The notes below the pieces were generated by a model that saw only the letters and a program-made list of their open reading frames with translations, was not told the DNA's origin and did no database searches. DNA of 12,041 nucleotides, from assembly GCA_902362875.1 (NCBI GenBank), contig CABIYF010000043.1:1-12041 (forward strand), in the 5' to 3' direction. The DNA is from Eubacteriaceae bacterium. Its GTDB lineage: Bacteria > Bacillota > Clostridia > Lachnospirales > Lachnospiraceae. The first letter of the stretch is position 1. Each line of letters starts with the position of its first letter. The position numbers and the translations under genes were made by a program. Below are positions 1 to 9,044 of the stretch, piece after piece.

Positions 1-10
1 TTTTCATTTC

Positions 11-35
11 AGAATTCGTGCTCTGCACGAATTCT
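11..35. repeat. Perfect inverted repeat, 11-3-11
   Basis: AGAATTCGTGC at 11-21 and GCACGAATTCT at 25-35 are exact reverse complements around a 3-base loop. The element lies past the psd terminator, in a stretch without a gene. No T-run follows directly on either strand, so it is not a standard terminator. It may be one half of a palindromic intergenic element together with the imperfect hairpin at 54-83. Confidence 0.7.
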
Positions 36-53
36 ACCTTGTTTTGGTTCAAG

Positions 54-83
54 ATTGCGAACGAGCACCGTGAGTTTCGCAAT
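54..83. repeat. Second hairpin of the 3' intergenic element
   Basis: ATTGCGAA at 54-61 pairs with TTCGCAAT at 76-83 around a 14-base loop. The loop contains GAGCAC (63-68 region), the complement of GTGCTC in the neighbouring hairpin at 18-23. The two hairpins could therefore pair with each other in RNA or form alternative structures. Whether the element is transcribed, or recurs in the genome, cannot be told from this window. Confidence 0.5.
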
Positions 84-122
84 TACCTAATTTTTAGTTA
101 TATAAACATTCTATGAAAACGC

Positions 123-154
123 AAAAAAGGAGCAACGAAAATTCGTTGCTCCTT
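123..154 (-). terminator. Intrinsic terminator of the lipid operon (after psd)
   Basis: AAGGAGCAACGAA at 127-139 and TTCGTTGCTCCTT at 142-154 are exact complements. Read on the minus strand, the hairpin runs straight into six T residues (123-128 on the plus strand are A). It starts 48 bases after the psd stop codon. This is a textbook Rho-independent terminator and closes the four-gene lipid operon. Confidence 0.93.
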
Positions 155-201
155 CAACTTATGAACTTAGTATATCCATATATGACAATTCTGTCAATAT
201 T

Positions 202-1080
202 TTATTTTAAGATCGTACCAATTGCTCTTCCGATCATCTCTCCCTGACGGATCTTTGTCTCACACTGCTTCTTCGTACGTTCTAACAGCTCTTTTCTGAT
301 CTCAACCTTATCTTTCTCTAATAATAAGATGATCGTTGATCCTCCAAACTGAAAATATCCCTTCTCGATCCCACGTTTCATAGATCCTGCTCCATGGTGG
401 TTGACAATCTTTCCTACCATCAATGCTCCAACTTCCATCTGGAGTGCATCTCCAAAATGCTTTGTCTTCATCATTGTATATTCTCTGGTATTCTCTTTAT
501 AGATCTTTACATGATCATTTGCAATTGGATTGACGGTATGATACGCTCCCTCAATCCTGTGATTCTCACTCTTGATTCCATCATCAAAGTAACAGTATCT
601 GTGATAATCATCCACTGTAAGACGTAAGATCACGGCATATCCACCTTGAAAATGTCTGGCAATCTTTCGGTTTCTGATCAAAGAATCCAATGTGTATCTT
701 GTATCCTTTACAACAAATGATGTCTTCTCTTCAATTGGATACACGCTCACTTTACAGTCACATGGACTTCCTAAGATTGTTTGATCTTCTGGAAATGGGC
801 GCTTTCCTTCTTTGATCTTTCTTGAAAAGAATTCATTATATGACTTATAATTCTTCTTCTCATATTCGCTCATATCAATATGATTATTCTTGATAAATCC
901 TTTGATCAGACATTTGGAAACAGGAGAACTTAAGAAAGCTCCTCCTAACTTTGATACCCATGGTCTGGTCAATATCTTTAAACTGGCTCGTCCCGCCATC
1001 GTTGTATACATCCAGTTTAACAGACGATCCTGTCCATTTTCCTCTTCGTAAATATTCCCATCTCTATCGGCATATCTCAT
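202..1080 (-). CDS. psd: Phosphatidylserine decarboxylase proenzyme
   Basis: Decarboxylates phosphatidylserine to phosphatidylethanolamine at the cytoplasmic membrane, the step after PssA, which is encoded just upstream. At 292 residues it has normal length for the family. The proenzyme cleaves itself at a (G/L)GS(T/S) motif; here GGST is at 246-249, with S248 expected to become the pyruvoyl group. The two other likely members of the self-cleavage triad are D108 (SPCDCK, 105-110) and H160 (DYHRY, 158-162). Canonical enzymes often have a Gly after the Asp; here it is Cys109. The ATG follows AGGAG at 7 bases, and the gap to pssA is 18 bases, so the two are cotranscribed. The reading frame is intact. 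Function is assigned from family motifs; confidence is high. Confidence 0.96.
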   Translation of the reverse strand: MRYADRDGNIYEEENGQDRLLNWMYTTMAGRASLKILTRPWVSKLGGAFLSSPVSKCLIKGFIKNNHIDMSEYEKKNYKSYNEFFSRKIKEGKRPFPEDQTILGSPCDCKVSVYPIEEKTSFVVKDTRYTLDSLIRNRKIARHFQGGYAVILRLTVDDYHRYCYFDDGIKSENHRIEGAYHTVNPIANDHVKIYKENTREYTMMKTKHFGDALQMEVGALMVGKIVNHHGAGSMKRGIEKGYFQFGGSTIILLLEKDKVEIRKELLERTKKQCETKIRQGEMIGRAIGTILK

Positions 1081-1098
1081 TATATTTCTCCTATCACC

Positions 1099-1710
1099 TT
1101 ACAATAAGAACATCTTCACTGCGATCAATGCTCCGATAACTACGAATGCAAGCATACATTTCTTATCTGGTTTAAAGACTTTAAAGTCAAATACAAATAA
1201 AAATGCGATCACTGCTAACATTCCGACATATATGTATGGAAACTCTTCCGGGAAAAATCTTCGAAGCTGGTATACAATTGGAATGATCAATGCTACGGAT
1301 GTAATCGGCAGTCCCTGATAATGCTTTCTTCTTGCACTGCTGTGTGCCTGTCGTTGTTCTTCCGTCACATTAAAATATGCCAGACGGATCACACCGCCTA
1401 ATACATAACACATATAAATGATCTTTGCATACCATGTGTCCATTCCAAGACAATACCCGATCACAACCGGATACACACCAAAACAGACAAGATCACATAA
1501 TGAGTCGATCTCGATTCCAAATTTCTTGGCATCTTCACTTCTCTTGATCATCTTCGCTACTGTTCCATCATACATATCTGTCAGTCCAGAGATCATCAGA
1601 CATAAGATTGCGATCTTAAAGTTTCCATCAAATGCCTGTGACATTCCAAATACTGCACTGACAACTCCTAAATACGTCAATATTACTGATACATTATAAA
1701 ATCCTATCAT
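1099..1710 (-). CDS. pssA: CDP-diacylglycerol--serine O-phosphatidyltransferase
   Basis: Transfers the phosphatidyl group from CDP-diacylglycerol to serine, giving phosphatidylserine for Psd. It is a small integral membrane protein of 203 residues with about six hydrophobic segments. The CDP-alcohol phosphatidyltransferase signature is at 45-73: D45, D48-G49, A52, then G65, D69 and D73. The four Asp would bind metal and CDP. Two deviations stand out: the usual Arg after Ala is Lys53, and 11 residues separate it from G65 instead of the usual 8. The stretch IDSLCDLVCFG (68-78) resembles serine-specific members more than phosphatidylglycerophosphate synthases, and the downstream psd supports serine as acceptor. 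The ribosome site (AGAGGG) overlaps the stop codon of the preceding flippase-like gene, 12 bases upstream. Confidence 0.94.
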   Translation of the reverse strand: MIGFYNVSVILTYLGVVSAVFGMSQAFDGNFKIAILCLMISGLTDMYDGTVAKMIKRSEDAKKFGIEIDSLCDLVCFGVYPVVIGYCLGMDTWYAKIIYMCYVLGGVIRLAYFNVTEEQRQAHSSARRKHYQGLPITSVALIIPIVYQLRRFFPEEFPYIYVGMLAVIAFLFVFDFKVFKPDKKCMLAFVVIGALIAVKMFLL

Positions 1711-1722
1711 ACTTTCTTCCCT

Positions 1723-2748
1723 CTATTCTTTACGTTTTATCGTAATATGTGCTACTCCTGTCATCACTGCACTGATCAGCACCAGTGCGTAATAACTGAT
1801 TCCTCGGCTTAACAGCATTGCCGGATATAATAATCCGCCAACAAAAATCTTTTTAAAGATATTTAAGAATAAACCTTCACTGATTCCCATTCCTCCTGGC
1901 AGTGGAAGCATGTCTACAGAGATTGAAATAACACTCTGTAATGCAACTACATCAATAAATCCTAATGCAGAAAGTCCCATTGCTCTGTACACAAGATATG
2001 TGATTGAAAAATGAATCAGTCTCTGAATCAGCGTGACAACGAACATCCGGAAAATAAAGATCCGATGTTCCTGAATGATTGCTGCTGCTTTATGATACTC
2101 AATCATAGAGTTCTGAAGTTTTTCCAGGCGTTCTTCCTTTTTCTTTAAAATATGAAATTTCTCTAATTTTTTAAACAGCCACAGCACAATTCTTGATGCT
2201 AATGTAGGCTCAAACACAAGAATTAGCATGAACACAACACAAAATACATTCAATGCCATCCCAAGGTAAAAGAAGAATGCTGCCTTTCCAATATATTCTG
2301 TCACAAGGAAATGACGGAACAAAAAGATCAGCGCTCCTAAAAATACCAGAACAAATTTATATAAAATGGTAACGATCATCAAAATGACGGTTCCCACGGA
2401 TATGTCAACTTTGTCGCGGTTCATATAATAAAGCTGCATTGGCTGCCCACCAGTTGCTGATGGAGTGATACAGCTGAAGAAAAATCCAACAAACGAATAT
2501 TTGACACAGTTTCTCTTCGGTACATCATTGTAATGAAGTAATCGAAGCATCCGATAAATAATATATGATTCACAACATACAAATACCACGATCATAACAA
2601 GTCCCGCAATATAATATGCTAGTTTTACTGATTTTAGAACCTCTGCAAGTTCAGAAAGTTCTTTTCCTTTCAATACGGCATATGCAGTCAATCCAAATAA
2701 TGCAAAGAAAAAGACTGTATTACCGATTACTTTTTTCTTATTCTTCAT
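1723..2748 (-). CDS. Flippase-like membrane protein (LPG_synthase_TM / UPF0104 family)
   Basis: A 341-residue polytopic membrane protein with roughly eight hydrophobic segments and a positively charged cytoplasmic stretch at 193-230 (KKLEKFHILKKKEERLEK region). It has the two hallmarks of the LPG synthase transmembrane domain family: ITPSATGGQP at 94-103 and PLPGGMGISEG at 282-292. In MprF this domain moves a modified lipid between leaflets; stand-alone members such as AglD-type proteins are less well understood. No aminoacyl-transferase (MprF C-terminal) domain is attached, so lysyl-PG synthesis is not supported. It sits between a PAP2 protein and pssA, 5 bases after the PAP2 stop, with its ribosome site (GGGTAGG) inside the end of that gene. 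I infer translocation of a phospholipid or lipid-linked intermediate; the substrate is unknown. Confidence 0.85.
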   Translation of the reverse strand: MKNKKKVIGNTVFFFALFGLTAYAVLKGKELSELAEVLKSVKLAYYIAGLVMIVVFVCCESYIIYRMLRLLHYNDVPKRNCVKYSFVGFFFSCITPSATGGQPMQLYYMNRDKVDISVGTVILMIVTILYKFVLVFLGALIFLFRHFLVTEYIGKAAFFFYLGMALNVFCVVFMLILVFEPTLASRIVLWLFKKLEKFHILKKKEERLEKLQNSMIEYHKAAAIIQEHRIFIFRMFVVTLIQRLIHFSITYLVYRAMGLSALGFIDVVALQSVISISVDMLPLPGGMGISEGLFLNIFKKIFVGGLLYPAMLLSRGISYYALVLISAVMTGVAHITIKRKE

Positions 2749-2753
2749 CTTTC

Positions 2754-3488
2754 CTACCCTTTGATCTCAGATAATTTCCTCATCTGTTTTTCCTGTCTGC
2801 TTTTCTTCTCAAGTCCTGTAAGATGGTTGATCTTCTCAAAGACTTTCCAAAGTCCCTGATAAAGATTTGTCTTCTTACCGATCAGATAGCACAGTTCACT
2901 TAAAATGATTCCGCCAAATACATCAATAATATAATGCTGCTTGGTTACCTGTGTTGAAACACAGACTAAAATGGCAAACACACAGGAAAATCTCTGATAC
3001 CATACGGGTATCTTCTTCTGGTGTCTGATTCCAATATAACAAAACCAGCTGACTAAACAGTGAATTGATGGAAACAGATTGGCCGACTGGTCAATGGAAT
3101 ATACAAGCCGTAATGCCTGATCCCAGAATCCTGTCCCTGTAATCTCTGGTCTTACCAGCGTTGTTGGTAAAAGCACAAAAAAGATTCCACAAACAATTCT
3201 CGATAAAAAATCACCTGTTAAAAACCGATACATATGCTCCTTGCCAATGCCAGCGATCATAATATAATTCACTACCCAGAACACATAACAAATAAGGTAT
3301 ATACTTGTAAACTCTGGGATAACCGGCACCATTCTGTCAAATGCCGTTGTAAAATCATGATGGTACAAATTCTTGCACAATACCATACTTCCACTATAAA
3401 CCAACATATTCAAGGCTAAAGCTGATAGCAATGGAATGATGGAATACTTTGGAATCCATCCGAGTACATAATCTTTCTTCTCTTTCAT
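2754..3488 (-). CDS. PAP2-superfamily membrane phosphatase or headgroup transferase
   Basis: A 244-residue membrane protein with about six hydrophobic segments and a basic, soluble C-terminal tail (205-244). All three PAP2 motifs can be placed: VRP at 112-114; PSIH at 140-143, where the usual PSGH has Ile; and S178 through H185 and D189 in the third motif, where Thr179 stands in for the usual Arg after Ser. H185 would be the phospho-enzyme nucleophile, with H143 as acid. The PSxH and KQHYxxD forms are typical of the PAP2_3 branch, which also holds inositol-phosphorylceramide synthase-like transferases, so either dephosphorylation or headgroup transfer is possible. It is the first gene of the lipid operon. 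AAGGAG precedes the ATG by 8 bases. Likely substrates (phosphatidic acid, prenyl phosphate or a phospholipid) are inference. Confidence 0.87.
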   Translation of the reverse strand: MKEKKDYVLGWIPKYSIIPLLSALALNMLVYSGSMVLCKNLYHHDFTTAFDRMVPVIPEFTSIYLICYVFWVVNYIMIAGIGKEHMYRFLTGDFLSRIVCGIFFVLLPTTLVRPEITGTGFWDQALRLVYSIDQSANLFPSIHCLVSWFCYIGIRHQKKIPVWYQRFSCVFAILVCVSTQVTKQHYIIDVFGGIILSELCYLIGKKTNLYQGLWKVFEKINHLTGLEKKSRQEKQMRKLSEIKG

Positions 3489-3561
3489 ATGTCTGCTCCT
3501 TCCAATCAGATCATACTTCTTATCCTCAATCTTTTCTCTTTAGGGTTCTTTCCATATATCA

Positions 3562-3591
3562 AAGAATCATGTCAATTTTGACATGATTCTT
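3562..3591. promoter_or_regulatory. Perfect 14-2-14 palindrome at the start of the lipid operon transcript
   Basis: AAGAATCATGTCAA at 3562-3575 and TTGACATGATTCTT at 3578-3591 are exact complements with two T between them. The predicted +1 from the upstream promoter is near 3590, so the palindrome covers about +1 to +29. It could be a repressor operator, a 5' stem-loop protecting the mRNA, or a weak terminator for the RND gene upstream: read on the minus strand it is followed by TTTGATAT, a poor T-run. Confidence 0.65.
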
Positions 3592-3596
3592 GTACT

Positions 3597-3625
3597 ATTA
3601 TATCTTTTCTGTTTTTAAAAGTAAA
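3597..3625 (-). promoter_or_regulatory. Sigma-A type promoter of the PAP2-flippase-pssA-psd operon
   Basis: Read on the minus strand: -35 TTTACT (3620-3625), a 17-base spacer, then a full-consensus -10 TATAAT (3597-3602). Predicted +1 is near 3590, giving a leader of about 100 bases before the PAP2 start codon. It lies in the gap after the RND gene, so the lipid operon need not depend on RND transcription. Confidence 0.75.
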
Positions 3626-3658
3626 GGAAAGCCTTCATATTTAATAGTTTTGTAAGAT

Positions 3659-6600
3659 TTAGTCTGCTTTCTTTTCCTTCTTTTTGCTGCGGTTAAAAAG
3701 TCCATAAATACATGGAACGACCAACAATGTTAACAATGTTCCATAGATCAATCCACCAATCGTAACTATCGCCATTGGCTGCATCATCTCTGCTCCTTGC
3801 CCAAGACCAATCGCCATCGTAGATAATCCAAGGATCGTTGTAAGTGCTGTCATAAGAATTGGTCTGATACGCATCGTTCCTGCAGTTATGATTGCTTCAT
3901 TCAATTCATATCCCTGCTCTCTCAGCTGATTGATCGTATCTACAAGCACAATACCATTATTTACAATAATTCCGGCTAACATAACAAATCCTATCATTGC
4001 GATCGCACTTAAATCTTTTCCAGTGATCAGCAATCCAAGGAATCCTCCTGTAAATGCCATAGGGATCGTAAACAGAATGATAAATGGTGATTTTAGTGAC
4101 TGGAACTGTGCTACCATGATCAGATACATAAATGCAACTGCCAATAATAACATTAATCCAATCTGTCCTGTTGTCTCCTGAATGGATTCCATCTCACCTT
4201 TCATCGTAATGCTGTATCCTTTTGGAGTCTTGTATTTCTTGATCTTCTTTTGTACTGCACTGCTGACTTTTCCTACATTATATCCATCTTTTATCTCAGA
4301 TGTTACAGTAAGAGTTCTCTCCTGCTGGTTTCTATTAATAGAAGATAAACTGTCACTGTTCTTAAATTTTGCCACCTGATCAAGACTTACTTCTTGTTCT
4401 TTTCCACTTACTGTTCCTGTAAGTTTTATTTTCTTAAGATCACTTCTTGTCAAAGTATTTTTTGCACTATTTCCAACATTCACACTGTATTCTTTTTCAT
4501 CGATCGTGATCGTTGTCGCTTCACTTGCATCTTTTAATTTTTCACTTAACTGCTGGTAAATAGTTGCCACAGTCAGTCCATTTTTAACTGCTTTCTTCTT
4601 ATCAACCACAACATGAATATCTGGGGTCGTCTCCTCACTTCCATCAGAAACATTCTGTGTTCCCTTCGTATTCTCTGTGATCTGTGCAATATCTTTTCCT
4701 ATGGATCTTAATTTATCAAGATCATTTCCTTTGATCTGTACAGAAATTCCACTTCCACCAAGTGCACTCATATCCATGCTTGATTCCTGTACATCAATTT
4801 CGCAATCAAATTTCTTGGTTTTCTTTAAAATTTCTTTCTTAATTTCTTTGTTGGTATGTTTTTTCTTGTCTTTTAACAGTACATACATCGTAGACTGGTC
4901 ATTGTTTGATGATCCGCCGGATGTCATTGCAGATATTCCTGATGAACCTGATGAAATCATTCCTGCTACACTATCTACGTCTTTGATTTCTTTCACTTTT
5001 GTCATTACTGTGTCTGTCATAGATGCTGTTTCTTCCATAGAAGAACCTTGCGGCATCTTGACTGTCATCGTCATCTGTGTGCTGTCCATACTTGGCATCA
5101 GCGAGCTTCCGATATTCATTGCTCCGATCACACTTCCTGCGAATAATGCTAATGTTACGATTACAACAATGATCTTTTTGTTTAACAGCTGATTCATAAC
5201 TTTTTGATATAATTTCTGTAATTTATCAATGAATTTACTGTCTTTTTCCGTAACTTTATGAAGGACTCCTGCTGACATCATTGGCACAAACGTTACCGCT
5301 ACGATCAGACTGGCAACAAGCGAATATCCAATCGTAAGCCCCATATCAACAAACAACTGTTTTGTAAGTCCTGTTGTAAATACAATTGGCAGGAATACAG
5401 AAATCGTTGTTAATGTAGACGATGTGATCGCTCCCGCAACACCTTTTGCCCCCGTGATCGCTGCTTCTTTGACTGGAACACCTTCTTTTCTCAAACGATA
5501 GATATTTTCAATTACTACAATTGAGTTATCTACAAGCATACCGACCCCAAGTGCGAGTCCCGACAATGAAATAACGTTCAATGTGATTCCTGTAAAGTAC
5601 ATCAGCACCACTGCAAAAATAACACTTAATGGAATGGAACATGCAATAACGACCGTTGGTCTTACATCTTTTAAGAATAATAATAGAATAAATACCGCAA
5701 GGATCGCTCCCATTAATAGATTCTGGATGACAGAACCTGTTACCATATCAATATAGACTCCCTGATCCATGATATTTACATAATGGAATCCTTTGTTCTC
5801 TTTCGTCAATGTCTGCATCTTTGCTGCAACTTTATCTGCCACATCCGCTGTAGAATAATTATTCTGTTTCTGAACAGCTAAAACGACTCCATTATTTCCA
5901 TTCACTCGGCAATATGTATCGGCAGAATTATCTACAATTGCAACATCTGCAACATCACTTAACTTAATTGGTGGAATTCCTTTGATTCCAAGATCCATCA
6001 GTTCCATATTGGCAAGATCTTTCTGGTTCGTTGCTTTATCTCCGACACGTACAAGGTATTGTGTATTACCTTCACTAATATAACCTGCCGGCATCTCAAA
6101 GTTTTGCGCTGTCAAAAGTGCTTTGACATTGGCAACTGTCAGCTTATTCTTGATATTTGCTGCTTCTTTTGCCTGTTCTTTGCTTGAATCTAACTGCTGC
6201 TGGCTGGAGTTTAACTGTGTTTCTCCCTGTGCCAGTTTGATTTCCCCATCATTCATCTGATGTGTCACATCTGCAGACTGCACATGAAGCTGGGTAAGTT
6301 TGGCACTGATCGTTTTCTTACCTTTTTTTACCTGTTTTAAAGCCTTATTTAATACCTTTAAATTCTTATTAATTGTCTTTAATGATTTCTCTGCAGTTGC
6401 CTGCTGCTTTTTTAGTTCCTGAATCTGTGCTGCAAACTGCATCTTTGTTGTTGCATCTGGTACTTGTTTTGCCTGTTCTTCTAACTTCTTAATCTGTTCT
6501 TTTAAGGTGCTGATCGTCGTATTTAATGACTGTTTCTGCACTTTCAGATTCGTAATAGAACTTGTAACTTCCACTTCTTTTTGTGCCAGTGTCAGCTGTC

Positions 6601-7345
6601 CATCCGTGATCGCACTTTGCGCCTTGGCAAGCTGTGTATTAACCTTGGAACGCTGGGATTCTAAATTATTCTTTCCAGCTTCCATCTCTGATTTCGCCTG
6701 ATCGATCTTGTTTTGTGCTTCATCAAACTGACCATTTAATGCTTTCTGTATCTTCTTATTTAATTTATTGATCTTCTTCTCGCTAACGATCGCGTTGATC
6801 TGTTCTGTTACCAGCCCTGTACTGCTTACAGATGCAACTCCATCAACTGCCTCTAAAGATGGAACAATCTTATCGTTGATCAGTTCTGACAACTCTGTAT
6901 TACTTAACTTATCTGAATCCATTGCTGTTACCATAACTGGCATCATATCTGGATTTAATTTCATGATCGTTGGATTGCCAACTTCATCCGGCCAGTATCC
7001 TTTGATCATATCAAGTTTCTCTCTCATATCAAGAGAAACTGCGTTCATATCTGTGTCACCTTCAAACTCCAAAACGACCATTGACATGTTTTCACTGGAA
7101 ATAGAATTAACCTCTTTGATATTGGAAATCGTCGCCATTGACTGTTCCACAGGTTTTGTTACTGTTGTTTCTACAGTCTCTGGGGATGCTCCCTGATAGG
7201 TTGTCATAACGATCGCATACGGCAATTCCATACTTGGAAGCAAGTCTGTCGTCATCTTTGTAAATGACACGATTCCCAAAATGATGACTAACACAACCGC
7301 TACAATCACTGTATACGGTTTCTTTACACTGAATTTTGAAATCAT
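3659..7345 (-). CDS. RND-family efflux permease with coiled-coil insert (AcrB/SwrC-like)
   Basis: A proton-driven export pump of the RND superfamily, 1228 residues against about 1030-1060 for AcrB. Layout: TM1 about 12-30, first extracytoplasmic loop 31-537, TM2-TM6 about 538-691, TM7 about 724-745, second loop 746-1058, TM8-TM12 about 1060-1215, and a basic tail. Loop motifs such as LPSMELPYA (36-44) and VEQSMATI (66-73) are typical. The proton-relay Asp in TM4 is D606 in VGMLVDNSIVVIEN (601-614); the second AcrB Asp is Asn607. The TM10 Lys is replaced by Asn (IVNNGIVLVD, 1127-1136), as in some Gram-positive relatives. The extra length is a coiled-coil insert at about 193-395. No adaptor or outer-membrane channel gene is next to it, consistent with a single-membrane cell. 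AAAGGTG precedes the ATG; the frame is intact. Substrate unknown. Confidence 0.95.
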   Translation of the reverse strand: MISKFSVKKPYTVIVAVVLVIILGIVSFTKMTTDLLPSMELPYAIVMTTYQGASPETVETTVTKPVEQSMATISNIKEVNSISSENMSMVVLEFEGDTDMNAVSLDMREKLDMIKGYWPDEVGNPTIMKLNPDMMPVMVTAMDSDKLSNTELSELINDKIVPSLEAVDGVASVSSTGLVTEQINAIVSEKKINKLNKKIQKALNGQFDEAQNKIDQAKSEMEAGKNNLESQRSKVNTQLAKAQSAITDGQLTLAQKEVEVTSSITNLKVQKQSLNTTISTLKEQIKKLEEQAKQVPDATTKMQFAAQIQELKKQQATAEKSLKTINKNLKVLNKALKQVKKGKKTISAKLTQLHVQSADVTHQMNDGEIKLAQGETQLNSSQQQLDSSKEQAKEAANIKNKLTVANVKALLTAQNFEMPAGYISEGNTQYLVRVGDKATNQKDLANMELMDLGIKGIPPIKLSDVADVAIVDNSADTYCRVNGNNGVVLAVQKQNNYSTADVADKVAAKMQTLTKENKGFHYVNIMDQGVYIDMVTGSVIQNLLMGAILAVFILLLFLKDVRPTVVIACSIPLSVIFAVVLMYFTGITLNVISLSGLALGVGMLVDNSIVVIENIYRLRKEGVPVKEAAITGAKGVAGAITSSTLTTISVFLPIVFTTGLTKQLFVDMGLTIGYSLVASLIVAVTFVPMMSAGVLHKVTEKDSKFIDKLQKLYQKVMNQLLNKKIIVVIVTLALFAGSVIGAMNIGSSLMPSMDSTQMTMTVKMPQGSSMEETASMTDTVMTKVKEIKDVDSVAGMISSGSSGISAMTSGGSSNNDQSTMYVLLKDKKKHTNKEIKKEILKKTKKFDCEIDVQESSMDMSALGGSGISVQIKGNDLDKLRSIGKDIAQITENTKGTQNVSDGSEETTPDIHVVVDKKKAVKNGLTVATIYQQLSEKLKDASEATTITIDEKEYSVNVGNSAKNTLTRSDLKKIKLTGTVSGKEQEVSLDQVAKFKNSDSLSSINRNQQERTLTVTSEIKDGYNVGKVSSAVQKKIKKYKTPKGYSITMKGEMESIQETTGQIGLMLLLAVAFMYLIMVAQFQSLKSPFIILFTIPMAFTGGFLGLLITGKDLSAIAMIGFVMLAGIIVNNGIVLVDTINQLREQGYELNEAIITAGTMRIRPILMTALTTILGLSTMAIGLGQGAEMMQPMAIVTIGGLIYGTLLTLLVVPCIYGLFNRSKKKEKKAD
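6161..6769 (-). other. Region of the RND gene encoding a long coiled-coil hairpin
   Basis: Encodes residues about 193-395. Two long stretches rich in Lys, Gln, Glu, Ala and Leu, with hydrophobic residues at heptad-like spacing and no prolines (193-292 and 302-395), flank a turn containing Pro296 (KQVPDATT, 293-300). This is the pattern of an antiparallel helical hairpin with arms near 95 residues. Afterwards the protein returns to an RND-like sequence (LTVANVKALL, 402-411), matching the AcrB segment that leads into its docking region. Confidence 0.75.
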
Positions 7346-7424
7346 TTTTTCACCTTTCTCATGTTTATTCTCTTAATTTTATTTCATTGCTTATGATTAC
7401 TGTTTTGAAAACCAAAGTAATTTA

Positions 7425-7453
7425 ATGATATTCCTGTTTATGAAAGAAGTCAA
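7425..7453 (-). promoter_or_regulatory. Sigma-A type promoter of the RND gene
   Basis: Minus strand: -35 TTGACT (7448-7453), a 17-base spacer and -10 TATCAT (7425-7430), each one mismatch from consensus. Predicted +1 is near 7418, leaving a leader of about 70 bases. A small dyad, ATTGA-N6-TCAAT (7463-7478), lies just upstream of the -35 and could bind a regulator, but it is short. Confidence 0.75.
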
Positions 7454-7479
7454 TGATTTTTTATTGATAATTGTCAATC

Positions 7480-7522
7480 AAAAAAAGATGCCAGAATACA
7501 TCTTCTTATGTACTCTGACACC
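7480..7522 (-). terminator. Intrinsic terminator of guaB
   Basis: The arms 7487-7501 and 7508-7522 pair over 15 positions with three G-U wobbles and a 6-base loop. On the minus strand seven T residues follow (A at 7480-7486). It begins 17 bases after the guaB stop and separates guaB from the RND promoter. Confidence 0.92.
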
Positions 7523-7539
7523 TTCTAATTGTCTATATC

Positions 7540-9018
<1,479 letters not shown>

Positions 9019-9044
9019 TTAATATCTGATTTGTATTGTTAGAT

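Noticed and set aside
1723..2748. MprF, lysyl-phosphatidylglycerol synthase
   Set aside because: Only the transmembrane flippase-like domain is present; the soluble aminoacyl-transfer domain is missing and the length of 341 residues leaves no room for it.
3562..3591. Strong intrinsic terminator for the RND gene
   Set aside because: The stem is perfect but the following bases on the minus strand are TTTGATATATGG, a poor T-run, and a consensus promoter fires into the hairpin. At best a weak terminator.
7463..7478. Operator before the RND promoter (ATTGA-N6-TCAAT)
   Set aside because: Arms of five to six bases in AT-rich DNA are likely by chance; not enough to claim a site.
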